64,000 nt of DNA. It comes from a bacterium. GTDB taxonomy: Bacteria; SZUA-182; DTGQ01. The DNA is taken from the NCBI GenBank assembly GCA_040755755.1, contig JBFLZW010000072.1:62001-126000 (forward strand), given 5' to 3'. The notes beneath the pieces were generated by a model, which saw only the letters and a program-made list of their open reading frames with translations, was not told the DNA's origin and did not search any database. The position numbers were made by a program, and so were the translations under genes. Below are positions 44,536 through 53,637 of this stretch, one piece after another. Position 1 is the stretch's first letter; every line of letters begins with the position of its first letter.

Positions 44536-45929
44536 TGGACATTCAAAGACCTCTTTTCTGGCATCAGGGCCTTTTTCTGCAACCCCAGCATTTTCAGCTC
44601 CAGGAGGCTGCCTTTCAGTCCCTCCTGACCCCCTTTTATCATTTTCTTACCCCATATTTCTGGGGTGCAGGGGAAATAGAGATCCAAAAAGCCGCACTGG
44701 GGAACCGGTCGCTCAACCTGCTGAAGGGGCAGTTTCTCTTTCCTGATGGAACCTACGTGGTTTTGCCGGGAAATGCCCTGATCGAGGCCCGCTCCTTCGA
44801 TCAGGCATGGACGGAAGGGGGGAAACCCTTTTCTGTTTTTGTCGGTCTGAAAAAATGGGATCAGCAGGGAGAGAATGTGACGGTTCTTCCCGCACTTGAC
44901 AACCTTGCATCCGTGACCACCCGGTATGTTAGCACGGATGATCCCCAGGAGGTAAAAGACCTGCACCACGGCGGCCCGCCCGCTCAGGTAAAGAGGCTCT
45001 CCCATGTTCTGAAGATATTCTGGGAAATCGAGAAGGACCAGTTGGGCGATTACCTCCTTCTTCCCCTGACCCAGATCGAGAGGGTGGGGGAGGAAATCAG
45101 GCTTTCAGAACGGTTCATTCCGCCTTCTCTGACTGTTTCGAGCTCGGAGCCGCTCTTCAGGATAGTCAGGGAGATACGGGATCAGGTGAGCGCCCGCGGA
45201 CGCCAGCTCGAAGAGTATAAGCGCCAGAAAGGGATCCACACCGCCGAGTTCGGGGCCAGGGACATGGTTTACCTGCTGGCCCTGCGGACAATCAACCGGT
45301 ATGTGCCCGCTCTTTTCCAGATTACCCAGACCCGGAATGTGCACCCCTGGATGGTCTATGGCCTGCTGCGGCAAATGATCGGAGAGCTTTCCTCCTTTTC
45401 GGAGAAAATCAGAGTACTGGGTGAGACCGAAGAGGGGATAAGCCTCCTGCCCGCATACGACCACCGCAATCTCTGGGCCTGTTTCTCGGCGGCCCAGGGG
45501 CTGATTACTCGACTGCTCGATGAAATCACTGCCGGGCCTGAATATGTGGTCCGGCTTCACTATGACGGCACCTATTATACGGCGGACCTGGCTCCCGGCC
45601 TCTTCGATGGAGGAAACCGCTTTTACCTGGTTCTCAAAACCGAAGCCGCCCCCGGACCTGCCCTGCAATCCCTGAAGACCGTGGCCAAGCTCAACTGCCG
45701 GGAGTCCTTGCCCATTCTGATCGCCCGCTCCCTGCCCGGCATCCGGATGGAGCATCTTTCCACTCCGCCCCAGGAGCTGCCGCGCCGAAGCAACTGCCTC
45801 TACTTCCAGATCGACCACCACGCTGAAAACTGGGCCCCGGTCGAAAAGAACCGCAATCTTGCCCTGTACTGGGACGATGCTCCCGAAGATCTGGAAGTTG
45901 AACTCATGGTAGTAGGGAGGTCATCATAA
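44535..45929 (+). CDS. tssK: T6SS baseplate protein TssK
   Basis: Baseplate-to-membrane connector (464 aa). The GTG at 44535 overlaps the tssJ stop and yields 'MDIQRPLFWHQGLFLQPQHF', the diagnostic TssK N-terminus. Other family marks are 'YLLLPLTQIERVGEEIRLSE', 'FIPPSLTVSSSEPL' and the C-terminal 'ENWAPVEKNRNLALYWDDAP' region. TssK trimers bind TssFG wedges and the TssL cytoplasmic domain, all encoded in this cluster. Confidence 0.95.
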   Translation: MDIQRPLFWHQGLFLQPQHFQLQEAAFQSLLTPFYHFLTPYFWGAGEIEIQKAALGNRSLNLLKGQFLFPDGTYVVLPGNALIEARSFDQAWTEGGKPFSVFVGLKKWDQQGENVTVLPALDNLASVTTRYVSTDDPQEVKDLHHGGPPAQVKRLSHVLKIFWEIEKDQLGDYLLLPLTQIERVGEEIRLSERFIPPSLTVSSSEPLFRIVREIRDQVSARGRQLEEYKRQKGIHTAEFGARDMVYLLALRTINRYVPALFQITQTRNVHPWMVYGLLRQMIGELSSFSEKIRVLGETEEGISLLPAYDHRNLWACFSAAQGLITRLLDEITAGPEYVVRLHYDGTYYTADLAPGLFDGGNRFYLVLKTEAAPGPALQSLKTVAKLNCRESLPILIARSLPGIRMEHLSTPPQELPRRSNCLYFQIDHHAENWAPVEKNRNLALYWDDAPEDLEVELMVVGRSS

Positions 45930-46606
45930 TGCGCCTGATCGATTGCTTTGTCGAACCTCTTGTCTATACTGCCTACTTCCTCAAATCAGTAGAAAAAAAA
46001 CAGCCGCTCTTCGATCATGTCAGGATGGATATTCAGCGGGCTCTGGCCAAGGGAGAGGAGTGCCTGAAGAAAAATTCTTTCTCCCGGCAGGATTTCGATC
46101 TGGCCCGCTTTGCCGTCTGTGCCTGGATCGATGAGGCGATTCTGAATTCCGCCTGGAAAGAGAAAGCTCGCTGGCAAAAAGAGCAGCTCCAGCGCATCTA
46201 TTATAACACCGCCGATGCCGGAGAGGAATTTTTCGAGCGGCTGAATGCCATCGGGCTTCATCAGAGAGATGTCAGGGAAGTCTATTATCTTTGCCTGGCG
46301 CTGGGCTTTACAGGCCGCTACTGTCACGAAGGAGATCAATACCTCCTTGAGCAGCTCAAGACTTCGAATCTCAGGCTGCTGTGCGGCAGCTCGGTCGGGC
46401 TTCCCACCCTGGATAAGATGGAGCTTTTTCCGGCAGCCTATCCGTCTGAATCGGCCAGGGCCGCTCCTTACCAGAGGAAAGGCCGCCTCTCACTCCTTAC
46501 CCTGGCCGGTTTTGTGGGGCCGGTCATGCTTTTCGGCCTGTTATGGGTAATTTACCGCTTTGTTCTGACCGGCCTGGGTAAAAACCTTCTCGATATGGTG
46601 CCCTGA
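45929..46606 (+). CDS. tssL: T6SS inner-membrane protein TssL (DotU/IcmH type)
   Basis: Inner-membrane anchor of the T6SS complex, 225 aa. The hook-like cytoplasmic domain contains 'CFVEPLVYTAYFLK', 'FAVCAWIDEAILNSAWKEKA' and 'YYNTADAGEEFFERL', and a single C-terminal helix ('LAGFVGPVMLFGLLWVIYRF') crosses the membrane. The peptidoglycan-binding OmpA-like extension found in some TssL proteins is absent. Its ATG overlaps the last base of the tssK stop (TAATG), and tssM follows two bases after its stop. Confidence 0.94.
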   Translation: MRLIDCFVEPLVYTAYFLKSVEKKQPLFDHVRMDIQRALAKGEECLKKNSFSRQDFDLARFAVCAWIDEAILNSAWKEKARWQKEQLQRIYYNTADAGEEFFERLNAIGLHQRDVREVYYLCLALGFTGRYCHEGDQYLLEQLKTSNLRLLCGSSVGLPTLDKMELFPAAYPSESARAAPYQRKGRLSLLTLAGFVGPVMLFGLLWVIYRFVLTGLGKNLLDMVP

Positions 46607-46608
46607 CT

Positions 46609-49600
46609 ATGAAGCAGCTATTTTTGAAATTAATAAAGGTTTTTCTCTTCATTGCCCTGGCTGTGCTGATTATTCTCCTTATCCTGGGAATTGTTTTCCG
46701 GCTTGACTGGCCCTGGTGGATGGGGATTGTTCTGGCAGCGGGTCTGGCAGGTTGTGGAGCCGGAGGACTTTTCATCCGCAAAATCTGGCTCAGGCGGCGG
46801 GAGCAGCGCTTCGTTCAGCAAATTGTCGAGCAGGATACGGCCTCACTCCAGAAACTTTCAGCCAGGGAGCAGGCGCAATTGCAGGATCTTCAGGAAAAAT
46901 GGAAAGAAGCTATTGCCGCCCTGAAACGCTCTCACCTGAAAAAACAGGGGAACCCCCTCTATGTACTTCCCTGGTATATGGTCATCGGTGAAAGCGGTTC
47001 GGGGAAAACCACTGCCCTGCAAAGCGCCCGCCTTTCCTCACCCTTTGTCGAAGTCAACCGGACGTCGGGAATTTCCGGCACCAGAAGCTGCGACTGGTGG
47101 TTTTTCGAGCAGGCCATTGTCATCGATACCGCGGGCAGGTACTCCATCCCGGTTGACGAGGGCCGGGATAAGGAGGAGTGGCAGAAATTCCTCAATCTCC
47201 TGGCCAAATACCGCAGGCGCGAACCCCTCAACGGCCTTCTGATAACCATAGCCGCCGATAAACTGCTCGATGCCCGGCCTGAAATCCTTGAGGATGACGG
47301 CACGGCCATTCGCCGGCGCATCGATGAGCTGATCAGGGTGCTTGGGGTAACCTTTCCACTCTATGTTCTGGTGACCAAGTGCGACCTGATCCAGGGAATG
47401 ACTCAGGTGTGCGATCATCTCCCGGAAAAAAGCCTTGATCAGGCCATGGGATTCATCAACCAGGACCTTTCGAAGGATGTGGCCGCCGTTCAGGACCGGG
47501 CTTTTGCTTCAATCGGAGATCGCCTCAGAGAGCACCGGCTTCTCCTTATCCATCAGCTCGATCCAAAAGCCCAGGACCCTGCACTCCTCATCTTCCCTGA
47601 AGAGCTTGAGCGGCTGCGACCGGGCCTTGATATCTTCCTGAAGCGGATCTTTCAGGCCAATCCCTACCAGGAAACGCCTGTTTTACGGGGCCTGTTCCTG
47701 AGCAGTGGACGGCAGGAGGGAACCCCGTTTTCCCATTTCCTCCAGGGACTGGGCCTCATGGCCGAGCGGGAAGTGCTTCCCGGAACGAGCAGGGGCCTTT
47801 TCCTGCACGACCTTTTTGCCCGCATCCTGCCGAAGGACCGGGGCCTTTTCGCCCCCACCCAGCGGTCAGTCGAATGGAGCCGGATGACCAGAAACCTTGG
47901 CCTGATCTCATGGGTGGCCCTGATGACAGCCCTGTGCGGCCTGTTGAGCTTTTCCTTTGTCATGAACATGAAAACCCTGCGGCAGGTTTCCCGTGAATTT
48001 TCACGGCCTGCTGAACAGGGAGCCCCTGTGGATGGAGACCCAACCGGCCTTTCGGCTCTCGATCGCTTCCGCCAGACGATCCTGGACGTCGAAGCCCTGA
48101 ACCGCAACTGGTGGGTCCCTACCTTCGGCCTTTCGGAGAGCAGGGGGCTCGAAGCCGGGCTGAAAGATAAATACTGCCAGCGGTTTCAGAAGGCGTATCT
48201 GACCCCCTTTGACGAGAAGCTGGCTGCCGAAATCGGCGCTCCGCCCGATGGCACTGCTTCAGATCAGGCTGTCAGGGGAAAGGTGAGCTACCTGGTCAAG
48301 CGCATCAATCTTCTCAAGGCCCGCCTCGACGGGGAAGAGCTCGATGCCCTCAAGGCCAGACCTCAGCCCTCAACTGCCTGGACGCAGGGATCCGCCGGGA
48401 AGGGGGGGGAATCCCCCGAAGCCCGGAATATCATCGATACCCTCTATCTCTATTATCTGGTCTGGAACAGCGACTCCGGCCAGATCGAGCAGGAGCTGCG
48501 CAGTCAGCAGGAGCGGTTGCAGGCCGTTCTGACCGGTGAGGGATCAAACCTCCGGTGGCTGGTCAACTGGGCCGATGCCACACTCCCCGCAGTGAACCGT
48601 GCGGATTTCTGGGGAGGCGGCAAGGCCCCCGCACCTGATGCAGATGATCATGCTTCGGTTGCCCCGGCCTTTACGGTCAAGGGGAAGGAGCAGATCGATT
48701 CCTTTCTCAGGGAGATCGAAGCAGCCCTTCCGGACCCCATGATCATGGCTGAGAAAAAGTCAGCCTTTGAAGGCTGGTATCATCAGGCCTATATGCAGGC
48801 CTGGTACGATTTTGGTTTGAGCTTTCCTCACGGGGCAGCCAGCCTCATGACGCGGGAGGAACGGCGGCAGGTGGCCACCAGGATGGCTGCCGGTACAGGC
48901 CCTTATCAGGCGCTCCTGGATACTATGGCCAGGGAGCTTGAACCTCTATCCGCCACCGAACAGGCGACACCCCCCTGGCTCCTCCTGATTTACCAATATC
49001 AGACCATCAGGGAGCAGGCTGTCAGACAAGACCCTGCCCGGCAAAAGGGAATCCTGGACAAGGTGGCTGACCAGGGAAAGAAACTGATGGGCAGCAGCCT
49101 CGAAAAGCTGCAGAAGCTGGAAAAAAAGGTCGGCAGCCTGCGCGAAATGACCCAGGAGGCACGATCGGCGGCTGCCCGGGGGTATCTGGAATACGCCAAT
49201 GCCCTGGCTGAAGTTTCTCCGGCCCTGACGTCAGCCAGTCTGTCCTGTCAGGTATCTGCTCAGGTCTATACTGAAGAGCCTGCGCTGGGCAAGAATCCCT
49301 TCTTTTCCGCCCAGCGGGCCCTGACCAAAATCAGGGCCTCTGCTCCAGGGAGCGATCCGGCAAGCGAGATGGTCTGGAAGCTGATTAGCGGGCCGGTCGA
49401 TTACCTGTGGGCTTTCGTGGACTCTGAAACCGCCTGTTACCTCCAGAAACAATGGGAAGAGGAAGTGTTGACTGAAATCGAAGGTATCTGCGGATGGAAA
49501 AAGGTCCAGCAGCTTATCCTGGGGCCGGATGGTTTTGTGCAGAAGTTTGTCAAAGGGAAGCTCGAACCCTTTATCATCCGCAGCCAGGGAAGGGGATATT

Positions 49601-50139
49601 GCGCCAGGAAGGTTCTGGACCGGCAAATACCCTTTGCCGATTCGTTTTTCTCCTTCCTCAACAAAGGGACAGCGGTAGTGAAAACCGTGGAAGGGAATTA
49701 TGCGGTCTCGATCAGGGGTCTGCCCACGGATGCCAACCCTGAAGCCAAAATAAAACCCCATGCCACCCGGCTTGAGCTCTTCTGTGAATCCGGGTTACAA
49801 AGCATAGTCAACCTCAACTATCCAATAGCCAAAACCTTCAACTGGTCACCGGAAAGTTGCGGGGAGGTCACCTTCCAGATCGATGTGGCTGATTTCACGC
49901 TTACCAGAAAGTATACGGGGGATCATGCTTTTGCCAGATTTCTCCAGGATTTCCGGGGAGGAGAGCGCACCTTTTCAGCCAGGGAATTCCCGGAACAAAA
50001 GGCCATGCTGGACCGCCTCGGTATCAAATATATCAGGGCCCGCTACCAGTTCAGCGGACAATATCAATCAATTATGGCCCTGCAGCAGAATGTTCCGACT
50101 CAGGTGCCGCAGACAATCGTCAGGTGCGGGGAGCAGTGA
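46609..50139 (+). CDS. tssM: T6SS inner-membrane protein TssM (IcmF type)
   Basis: Large membrane-complex protein (1176 aa) joining TssL to TssJ. Two N-terminal helices (about 8-28 and 34-55) precede a cytoplasmic GTPase-like domain with Walker A 'GESGSGKTT' (about 127-135) and 'VIDTAGRYSI' as the G3-like site. A third helix near residue 430 ('ISWVALMTALCGLLSFSFVM') precedes the long periplasmic part, which ends in the beta-rich domain that contacts TssJ. The intact Walker motif suggests nucleotide binding is retained, unlike in many TssM proteins. The stop overlaps the tagF start by 4 bases. Confidence 0.95.
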   Translation: MKQLFLKLIKVFLFIALAVLIILLILGIVFRLDWPWWMGIVLAAGLAGCGAGGLFIRKIWLRRREQRFVQQIVEQDTASLQKLSAREQAQLQDLQEKWKEAIAALKRSHLKKQGNPLYVLPWYMVIGESGSGKTTALQSARLSSPFVEVNRTSGISGTRSCDWWFFEQAIVIDTAGRYSIPVDEGRDKEEWQKFLNLLAKYRRREPLNGLLITIAADKLLDARPEILEDDGTAIRRRIDELIRVLGVTFPLYVLVTKCDLIQGMTQVCDHLPEKSLDQAMGFINQDLSKDVAAVQDRAFASIGDRLREHRLLLIHQLDPKAQDPALLIFPEELERLRPGLDIFLKRIFQANPYQETPVLRGLFLSSGRQEGTPFSHFLQGLGLMAEREVLPGTSRGLFLHDLFARILPKDRGLFAPTQRSVEWSRMTRNLGLISWVALMTALCGLLSFSFVMNMKTLRQVSREFSRPAEQGAPVDGDPTGLSALDRFRQTILDVEALNRNWWVPTFGLSESRGLEAGLKDKYCQRFQKAYLTPFDEKLAAEIGAPPDGTASDQAVRGKVSYLVKRINLLKARLDGEELDALKARPQPSTAWTQGSAGKGGESPEARNIIDTLYLYYLVWNSDSGQIEQELRSQQERLQAVLTGEGSNLRWLVNWADATLPAVNRADFWGGGKAPAPDADDHASVAPAFTVKGKEQIDSFLREIEAALPDPMIMAEKKSAFEGWYHQAYMQAWYDFGLSFPHGAASLMTREERRQVATRMAAGTGPYQALLDTMARELEPLSATEQATPPWLLLIYQYQTIREQAVRQDPARQKGILDKVADQGKKLMGSSLEKLQKLEKKVGSLREMTQEARSAAARGYLEYANALAEVSPALTSASLSCQVSAQVYTEEPALGKNPFFSAQRALTKIRASAPGSDPASEMVWKLISGPVDYLWAFVDSETACYLQKQWEEEVLTEIEGICGWKKVQQLILGPDGFVQKFVKGKLEPFIIRSQGRGYCARKVLDRQIPFADSFFSFLNKGTAVVKTVEGNYAVSIRGLPTDANPEAKIKPHATRLELFCESGLQSIVNLNYPIAKTFNWSPESCGEVTFQIDVADFTLTRKYTGDHAFARFLQDFRGGERTFSAREFPEQKAMLDRLGIKYIRARYQFSGQYQSIMALQQNVPTQVPQTIVRCGEQ

Positions 50140-50891
50140 GCTTGAAAGAGCCTTCATGGCAGTGGTCAGTCCGGGGCAAGCATCCTGCGGCCAATGATTA
50201 TATTCATCTTGGTCAGGGTTTCCCCCTGGCTGCTGTTTTTGCTGATTGGGTGAAAAACGGCTATCACCTGGCAGCTCCTTCGGGGGCTCATCCCTCCCGG
50301 CTGTGCTCATGGCGGTTTTGGACCAGGGGCGCGGGATCGGATGTCCTGGTCTTCGGCCTGGTCAGGGACAGCAGCGACCGGCTTGGCCGTCCGTATCCCC
50401 TGCTGGTTATGGGCACAGGGCCGCTGCCGGGCTGGGAAGAGCGGTGGGATCTGGTATCCCTGGCCTGTGAAAATGCCTGGTGCCGGATGGAGCACCAGGC
50501 AGCCGCCAGCATGGGGAGGCAGTCCGCCCCGCTGGCGGATGTGCGGCGTCTGGAGGCTGAGATCCTGGCAATCAAGCCGCCAATGGCTGACTGGACCGGG
50601 CTTCTGAAGGAACGGGAAAGCTGGCCGGGGGCGTTCGGGGCTCCTGCCAGCATGTCGGGGATAGTCGAGGATGTTATGGAGAAGGAGGAGGTTTTTATCG
50701 ACCTCAATCAAGGAAGACCGGAGCATGGTCATCTCCCCCTGGTGGTCAGTTCCTGGCACCGTTTCCTGAAAGCTCACCTGGGGGACATGCCAAAGGTGGT
50801 TTTTATGGGTGGAACAGCAGATAAAACCTTTCTGGCTGTTTTCCTGCGGCCACTTAAACCTGCTGATTTTGTGCGGCTTTGGTCCTTGTGA
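50136..50891 (+). CDS. tagF: T6SS-associated protein TagF
   Basis: TagF/DUF2094 protein, 251 aa. The GTG at 50136 overlaps the tssM stop (GTGA); GTG at 50124 is the alternative. Family features include 'GKHPAANDYIHLGQGFPLAA' at the N-terminus, 'DRLGRPYPLLVMGTGPLPGW' and 'PKVVFMGGTADKTFLAVFLR' at the C-terminus. In Pseudomonas, TagF represses T6SS assembly post-translationally by acting on Fha. Here the Fha-like protein lacks its FHA domain, which makes the target of TagF an open question. TagJ follows 22 bases later. Confidence 0.9.
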   Translation: MSLKEPSWQWSVRGKHPAANDYIHLGQGFPLAAVFADWVKNGYHLAAPSGAHPSRLCSWRFWTRGAGSDVLVFGLVRDSSDRLGRPYPLLVMGTGPLPGWEERWDLVSLACENAWCRMEHQAAASMGRQSAPLADVRRLEAEILAIKPPMADWTGLLKERESWPGAFGAPASMSGIVEDVMEKEEVFIDLNQGRPEHGHLPLVVSSWHRFLKAHLGDMPKVVFMGGTADKTFLAVFLRPLKPADFVRLWSL

Positions 50892-50913
50892 GGAAAATTG
50901 GAGGCCATAGGCT

Positions 50914-51717
50914 ATGGATGTAAAAGAATTAATCAGATTGGGAAGGCTTTCCGAAGCCCGATCGCAGCTCATCGAGAAAGTCAAAGCATCACCCGGTGAT
51001 GTGAGTATAAGAACCCTCCTCTTTCAGGTGCTTGCCCTGTGCGGTGAGTGGGACAAGGCGGATCGTCACCTGGAGGCGATTGCTGTTCAGGATTCATCCG
51101 TCGAGACAGGCGTGCAGGTCTACCGGAACCTGGTCCATGCGGAAAAAGAACGGATCGAGGTCAGCAAGCGCAGCCGCCTGCCGTCGTTTCTGCCCAAAGC
51201 TCCGCCATATCTTGAGCTGTATTTTGCAGCCTGGGATAAGCTTGCTGCCGGCAATATTGAAGAGGCCCGCAGGCTGTACGAACAACTGGAAACGATCTCC
51301 CCTCTTTTGTCAGGCACACGGGATGGCAGGGTTTTCAGCGGCTTCAGGGATATGGACACCTTCCTGTCGCTTTTCCTCGAAGTGATTGTCCATGAGCAGT
51401 ATGGATGGATCCCCCTGGAATCGCTGCGGGAGCTTTCCATAGCCCCGCCCAAGACCCTGTTCGATCTTCTGTGGGCAACCGCCCGGATAACCACCTGGGA
51501 AGGGCTCACCCTGAACTGCTGTCTGCCGGTTCTCTATCCCGGCTCCTTCCTCCATGAGGATGAGCGGGTCAAGCTTGGCCGGATGACTGACTGGATCCCG
51601 CTGGGAGGACCATTTTACCGAGGCAGAGGGCAGCATACTTTTCAGGTCGGAGAAGAGGATGTGGCCATCCTGGAAATGCGGGAGGTCATATTTGAATTGC
51701 CGGCAGCGAGGAAATAG
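50914..51717 (+). CDS. tagJ: T6SS accessory protein TagJ (ImpE family)
   Basis: ImpE/TagJ protein, 267 aa, soluble. The N-terminal half is TPR-like ('MDVKELIRLGRLSEARSQLI', 'LFQVLALCGEWDKADRHLEA', 'AGNIEEARRLYEQLE'), and the C-terminal half contains 'FDLLWATARITTWEGLTLNC' and 'VLYPGSFLHEDERVKLGRMT', characteristic of ImpE. In Pseudomonas TagJ binds the TssB part of the sheath and modulates recycling by ClpV. GGAGG lies 9 bases before the ATG. Confidence 0.9.
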   Translation: MDVKELIRLGRLSEARSQLIEKVKASPGDVSIRTLLFQVLALCGEWDKADRHLEAIAVQDSSVETGVQVYRNLVHAEKERIEVSKRSRLPSFLPKAPPYLELYFAAWDKLAAGNIEEARRLYEQLETISPLLSGTRDGRVFSGFRDMDTFLSLFLEVIVHEQYGWIPLESLRELSIAPPKTLFDLLWATARITTWEGLTLNCCLPVLYPGSFLHEDERVKLGRMTDWIPLGGPFYRGRGQHTFQVGEEDVAILEMREVIFELPAARK

Positions 51718-51720
51718 CCG

Positions 51721-53070
51721 ATGAAAAGAGCCATTGATCAAAACGCACTGCTGGCCCCGATTCCGGGTGATAATCCGTGCGGGAGCGACCTTCGCTACAG
51801 TCCCGTCTACGATGCAATCAAGGAAGCCAGGAGGTCTGAGGACCCGTTTGCCCAGGGAGACTGGAAGCACGAGGTAAAAACCTCTGACTGGGATAAGGTG
51901 ATTACCCTTGCCACTCGTGCGCTGAGCCGTGAAACCAAGGACCTGCAGATTGCCGCCTGGCTCACCGAAGCCCTGATCATGACCGAAGGTTTTGACGGTC
52001 TTTCAGCGGGGATGAAGATACTGATCGGTCTTTTAAACAACTACTGGGAGAACGTTTATCCCCTGATAGAAGATGGAGACCTCGAATTCCGGGCTGCACC
52101 CCTGGAGTTCATGAACGAAAAGCTTCCATCGTGTATTCAGCAGGTCCCGTTGACAGACAAGGGCGCAACTCCGGGGTATTCTTACCTGAGGTGGAAGGAA
52201 TCCCGCGAAGTGGGCTCTGAGTCTGACATCCGGAACCAATATGGCGATATTGACGAGGATAAAAAGAAAAAGCGTGATGAGCTGCTGGCTGATGGGAAAT
52301 TGTCTGCGGAAGAATTCGACAAAGCCGTAACTCTCTCTTCAACGGCCTTCTATGCATCGTTGGCACAAATTATCACTGCCTGCCTTGAGGACTTTCAGAA
52401 ACTCGACGAGACCGTGGACCGGAATTTCGGCTCCGACGCACCCAGGCTGGCCGAGCTTCGGAGTGCGATTGAGGAGTGCAGCAGGCTGATCATGAAGATA
52501 TATAAAGAAAGAAAGGGACCCGAACCGGTCGTGGAGTCTGCCCCGGCGGGGGAACAGAGCATGGCTGCCGCTGCCGAAGGCCACGGAGAAGCGCTCGATA
52601 TCCGGGACCCTGGACGGGCGACGACACCAGCGGCAGGAGTTTTATCAGCCCCGGCCGGGAGATTGGCAGAAGATGCGGGCGCTCCTGAACAGGATCTCTG
52701 GGCACAGGCCCTCCAGATGATGCAGACCGGCGGCCTGAAGCAGGCCCTGGACCATCTTCTGGCCGCCTCGTTATGCGCTCCGTCGATCAGAGAACGAAAC
52801 CGATGCCGCCTCCTGGTAGCCAGACTCTGCCTGAAGGCAAACCGGACGGACCTTGCCCGGCCCATCATAGAGGAGTTGCACGGCCTGATCGAAGAGCTGC
52901 ATCTTGAGCGCTGGGAATCTCCCGTCTGGATCGCGGAAGTGCTTGACACGCTGTATCAGTGCCTGACTCAAGGCGAGCACCCCTCGGACGATGACCTTGA
53001 CCGGGCCAGGGGGCTTTTCCGGCGGCTCTGTACTATGGATGTAACCAGGGCATTTTCGTATAGAAAATAA
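51721..53070 (+). CDS. tssA: T6SS assembly protein TssA (ImpA family)
   Basis: TssA, 449 aa, helps build baseplate and sheath. The ImpA_N domain opens with 'PIPGDNPCGSDLRYSPVYDA' and continues with 'LQIAAWLTEALIMTEGFDGL', 'NNYWENVYPLIEDGDLEFRA'. A variable Ala/Pro-rich linker (about 255-320) precedes a TPR-like C-terminal domain ('WAQALQMMQTGGLKQALDHL', 'ARPIIEELHGLIEELHLERW'). This C-terminal form corresponds to the TssA class that works at the baseplate with TagJ-type clusters. It starts 3 bases after tagJ. Confidence 0.93.
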   Translation: MKRAIDQNALLAPIPGDNPCGSDLRYSPVYDAIKEARRSEDPFAQGDWKHEVKTSDWDKVITLATRALSRETKDLQIAAWLTEALIMTEGFDGLSAGMKILIGLLNNYWENVYPLIEDGDLEFRAAPLEFMNEKLPSCIQQVPLTDKGATPGYSYLRWKESREVGSESDIRNQYGDIDEDKKKKRDELLADGKLSAEEFDKAVTLSSTAFYASLAQIITACLEDFQKLDETVDRNFGSDAPRLAELRSAIEECSRLIMKIYKERKGPEPVVESAPAGEQSMAAAAEGHGEALDIRDPGRATTPAAGVLSAPAGRLAEDAGAPEQDLWAQALQMMQTGGLKQALDHLLAASLCAPSIRERNRCRLLVARLCLKANRTDLARPIIEELHGLIEELHLERWESPVWIAEVLDTLYQCLTQGEHPSDDDLDRARGLFRRLCTMDVTRAFSYRK

Positions 53071-53094
53071 ATTTCTCAGAAGAAAGGAGAAAGT

Positions 53095-53625
53095 ATGCCA
53101 TCGCAGGAAAGTTTACAGCACAAGCTCGATAGAGTTCGGTCTCCCCGCGTTCAGATCACCTATGATGTTGAGATCGGTGATTCCATCCAGATGAAGGAGA
53201 TCCCTTTTGTCGTGGGAATATTGGCTGATTTATCCGGCAAACCCGATGAGCCGCTTCCGAAGCTGAAGGACAGAAAATTCATCGAAATCGACCGGGACAA
53301 CTTTAACAATGTGCTTGAGGCGACCAGGCCGAGACTGGCTTTTAAAGTTGATAACAAGCTGACCGGAGAAGATACCAAGCTGGGAGTGGAGCTGAGGTTC
53401 AAGTCTCTCGATGATTTTCATCCGGAACACGTGGTACAGCAGGTCGAGCCGCTGCGCAAGCTGGTGGAAGCAAGGAAAAAACTCTCTGACCTGCTCAGCA
53501 AGCTGGATGGCAACGACAGGCTCGATGAGCTTCTCCAGGAGGTGATTTCCAGCACCGATCTGCTCCAAAAAGCGGGAGAGGAAACCGGAGTGAAAAAGTC
53601 AGACGAAGGGAAAACTGTGGAGTAA
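53095..53625 (+). CDS. tssB: T6SS contractile sheath small subunit TssB
   Basis: Small sheath subunit (VipA/ImpB), 176 aa. Marks are 'SPRVQITYDVEIGDSIQMKE', 'LPFVVGILADLSGKP'-like 'IPFVVGILADLSGKPDEPLP', 'KFIEIDRDNFNNVL' and 'FKSLDDFHPEHVVQQVEPLR'. The C-terminal helix that pairs with TssC ('LRKLVEARKKLSDLLSKLDG') is intact. AAAGGAGAAAG precedes the ATG. Confidence 0.95.
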   Translation: MPSQESLQHKLDRVRSPRVQITYDVEIGDSIQMKEIPFVVGILADLSGKPDEPLPKLKDRKFIEIDRDNFNNVLEATRPRLAFKVDNKLTGEDTKLGVELRFKSLDDFHPEHVVQQVEPLRKLVEARKKLSDLLSKLDGNDRLDELLQEVISSTDLLQKAGEETGVKKSDEGKTVE

Positions 53626-53637
53626 AGGAGGGATTCC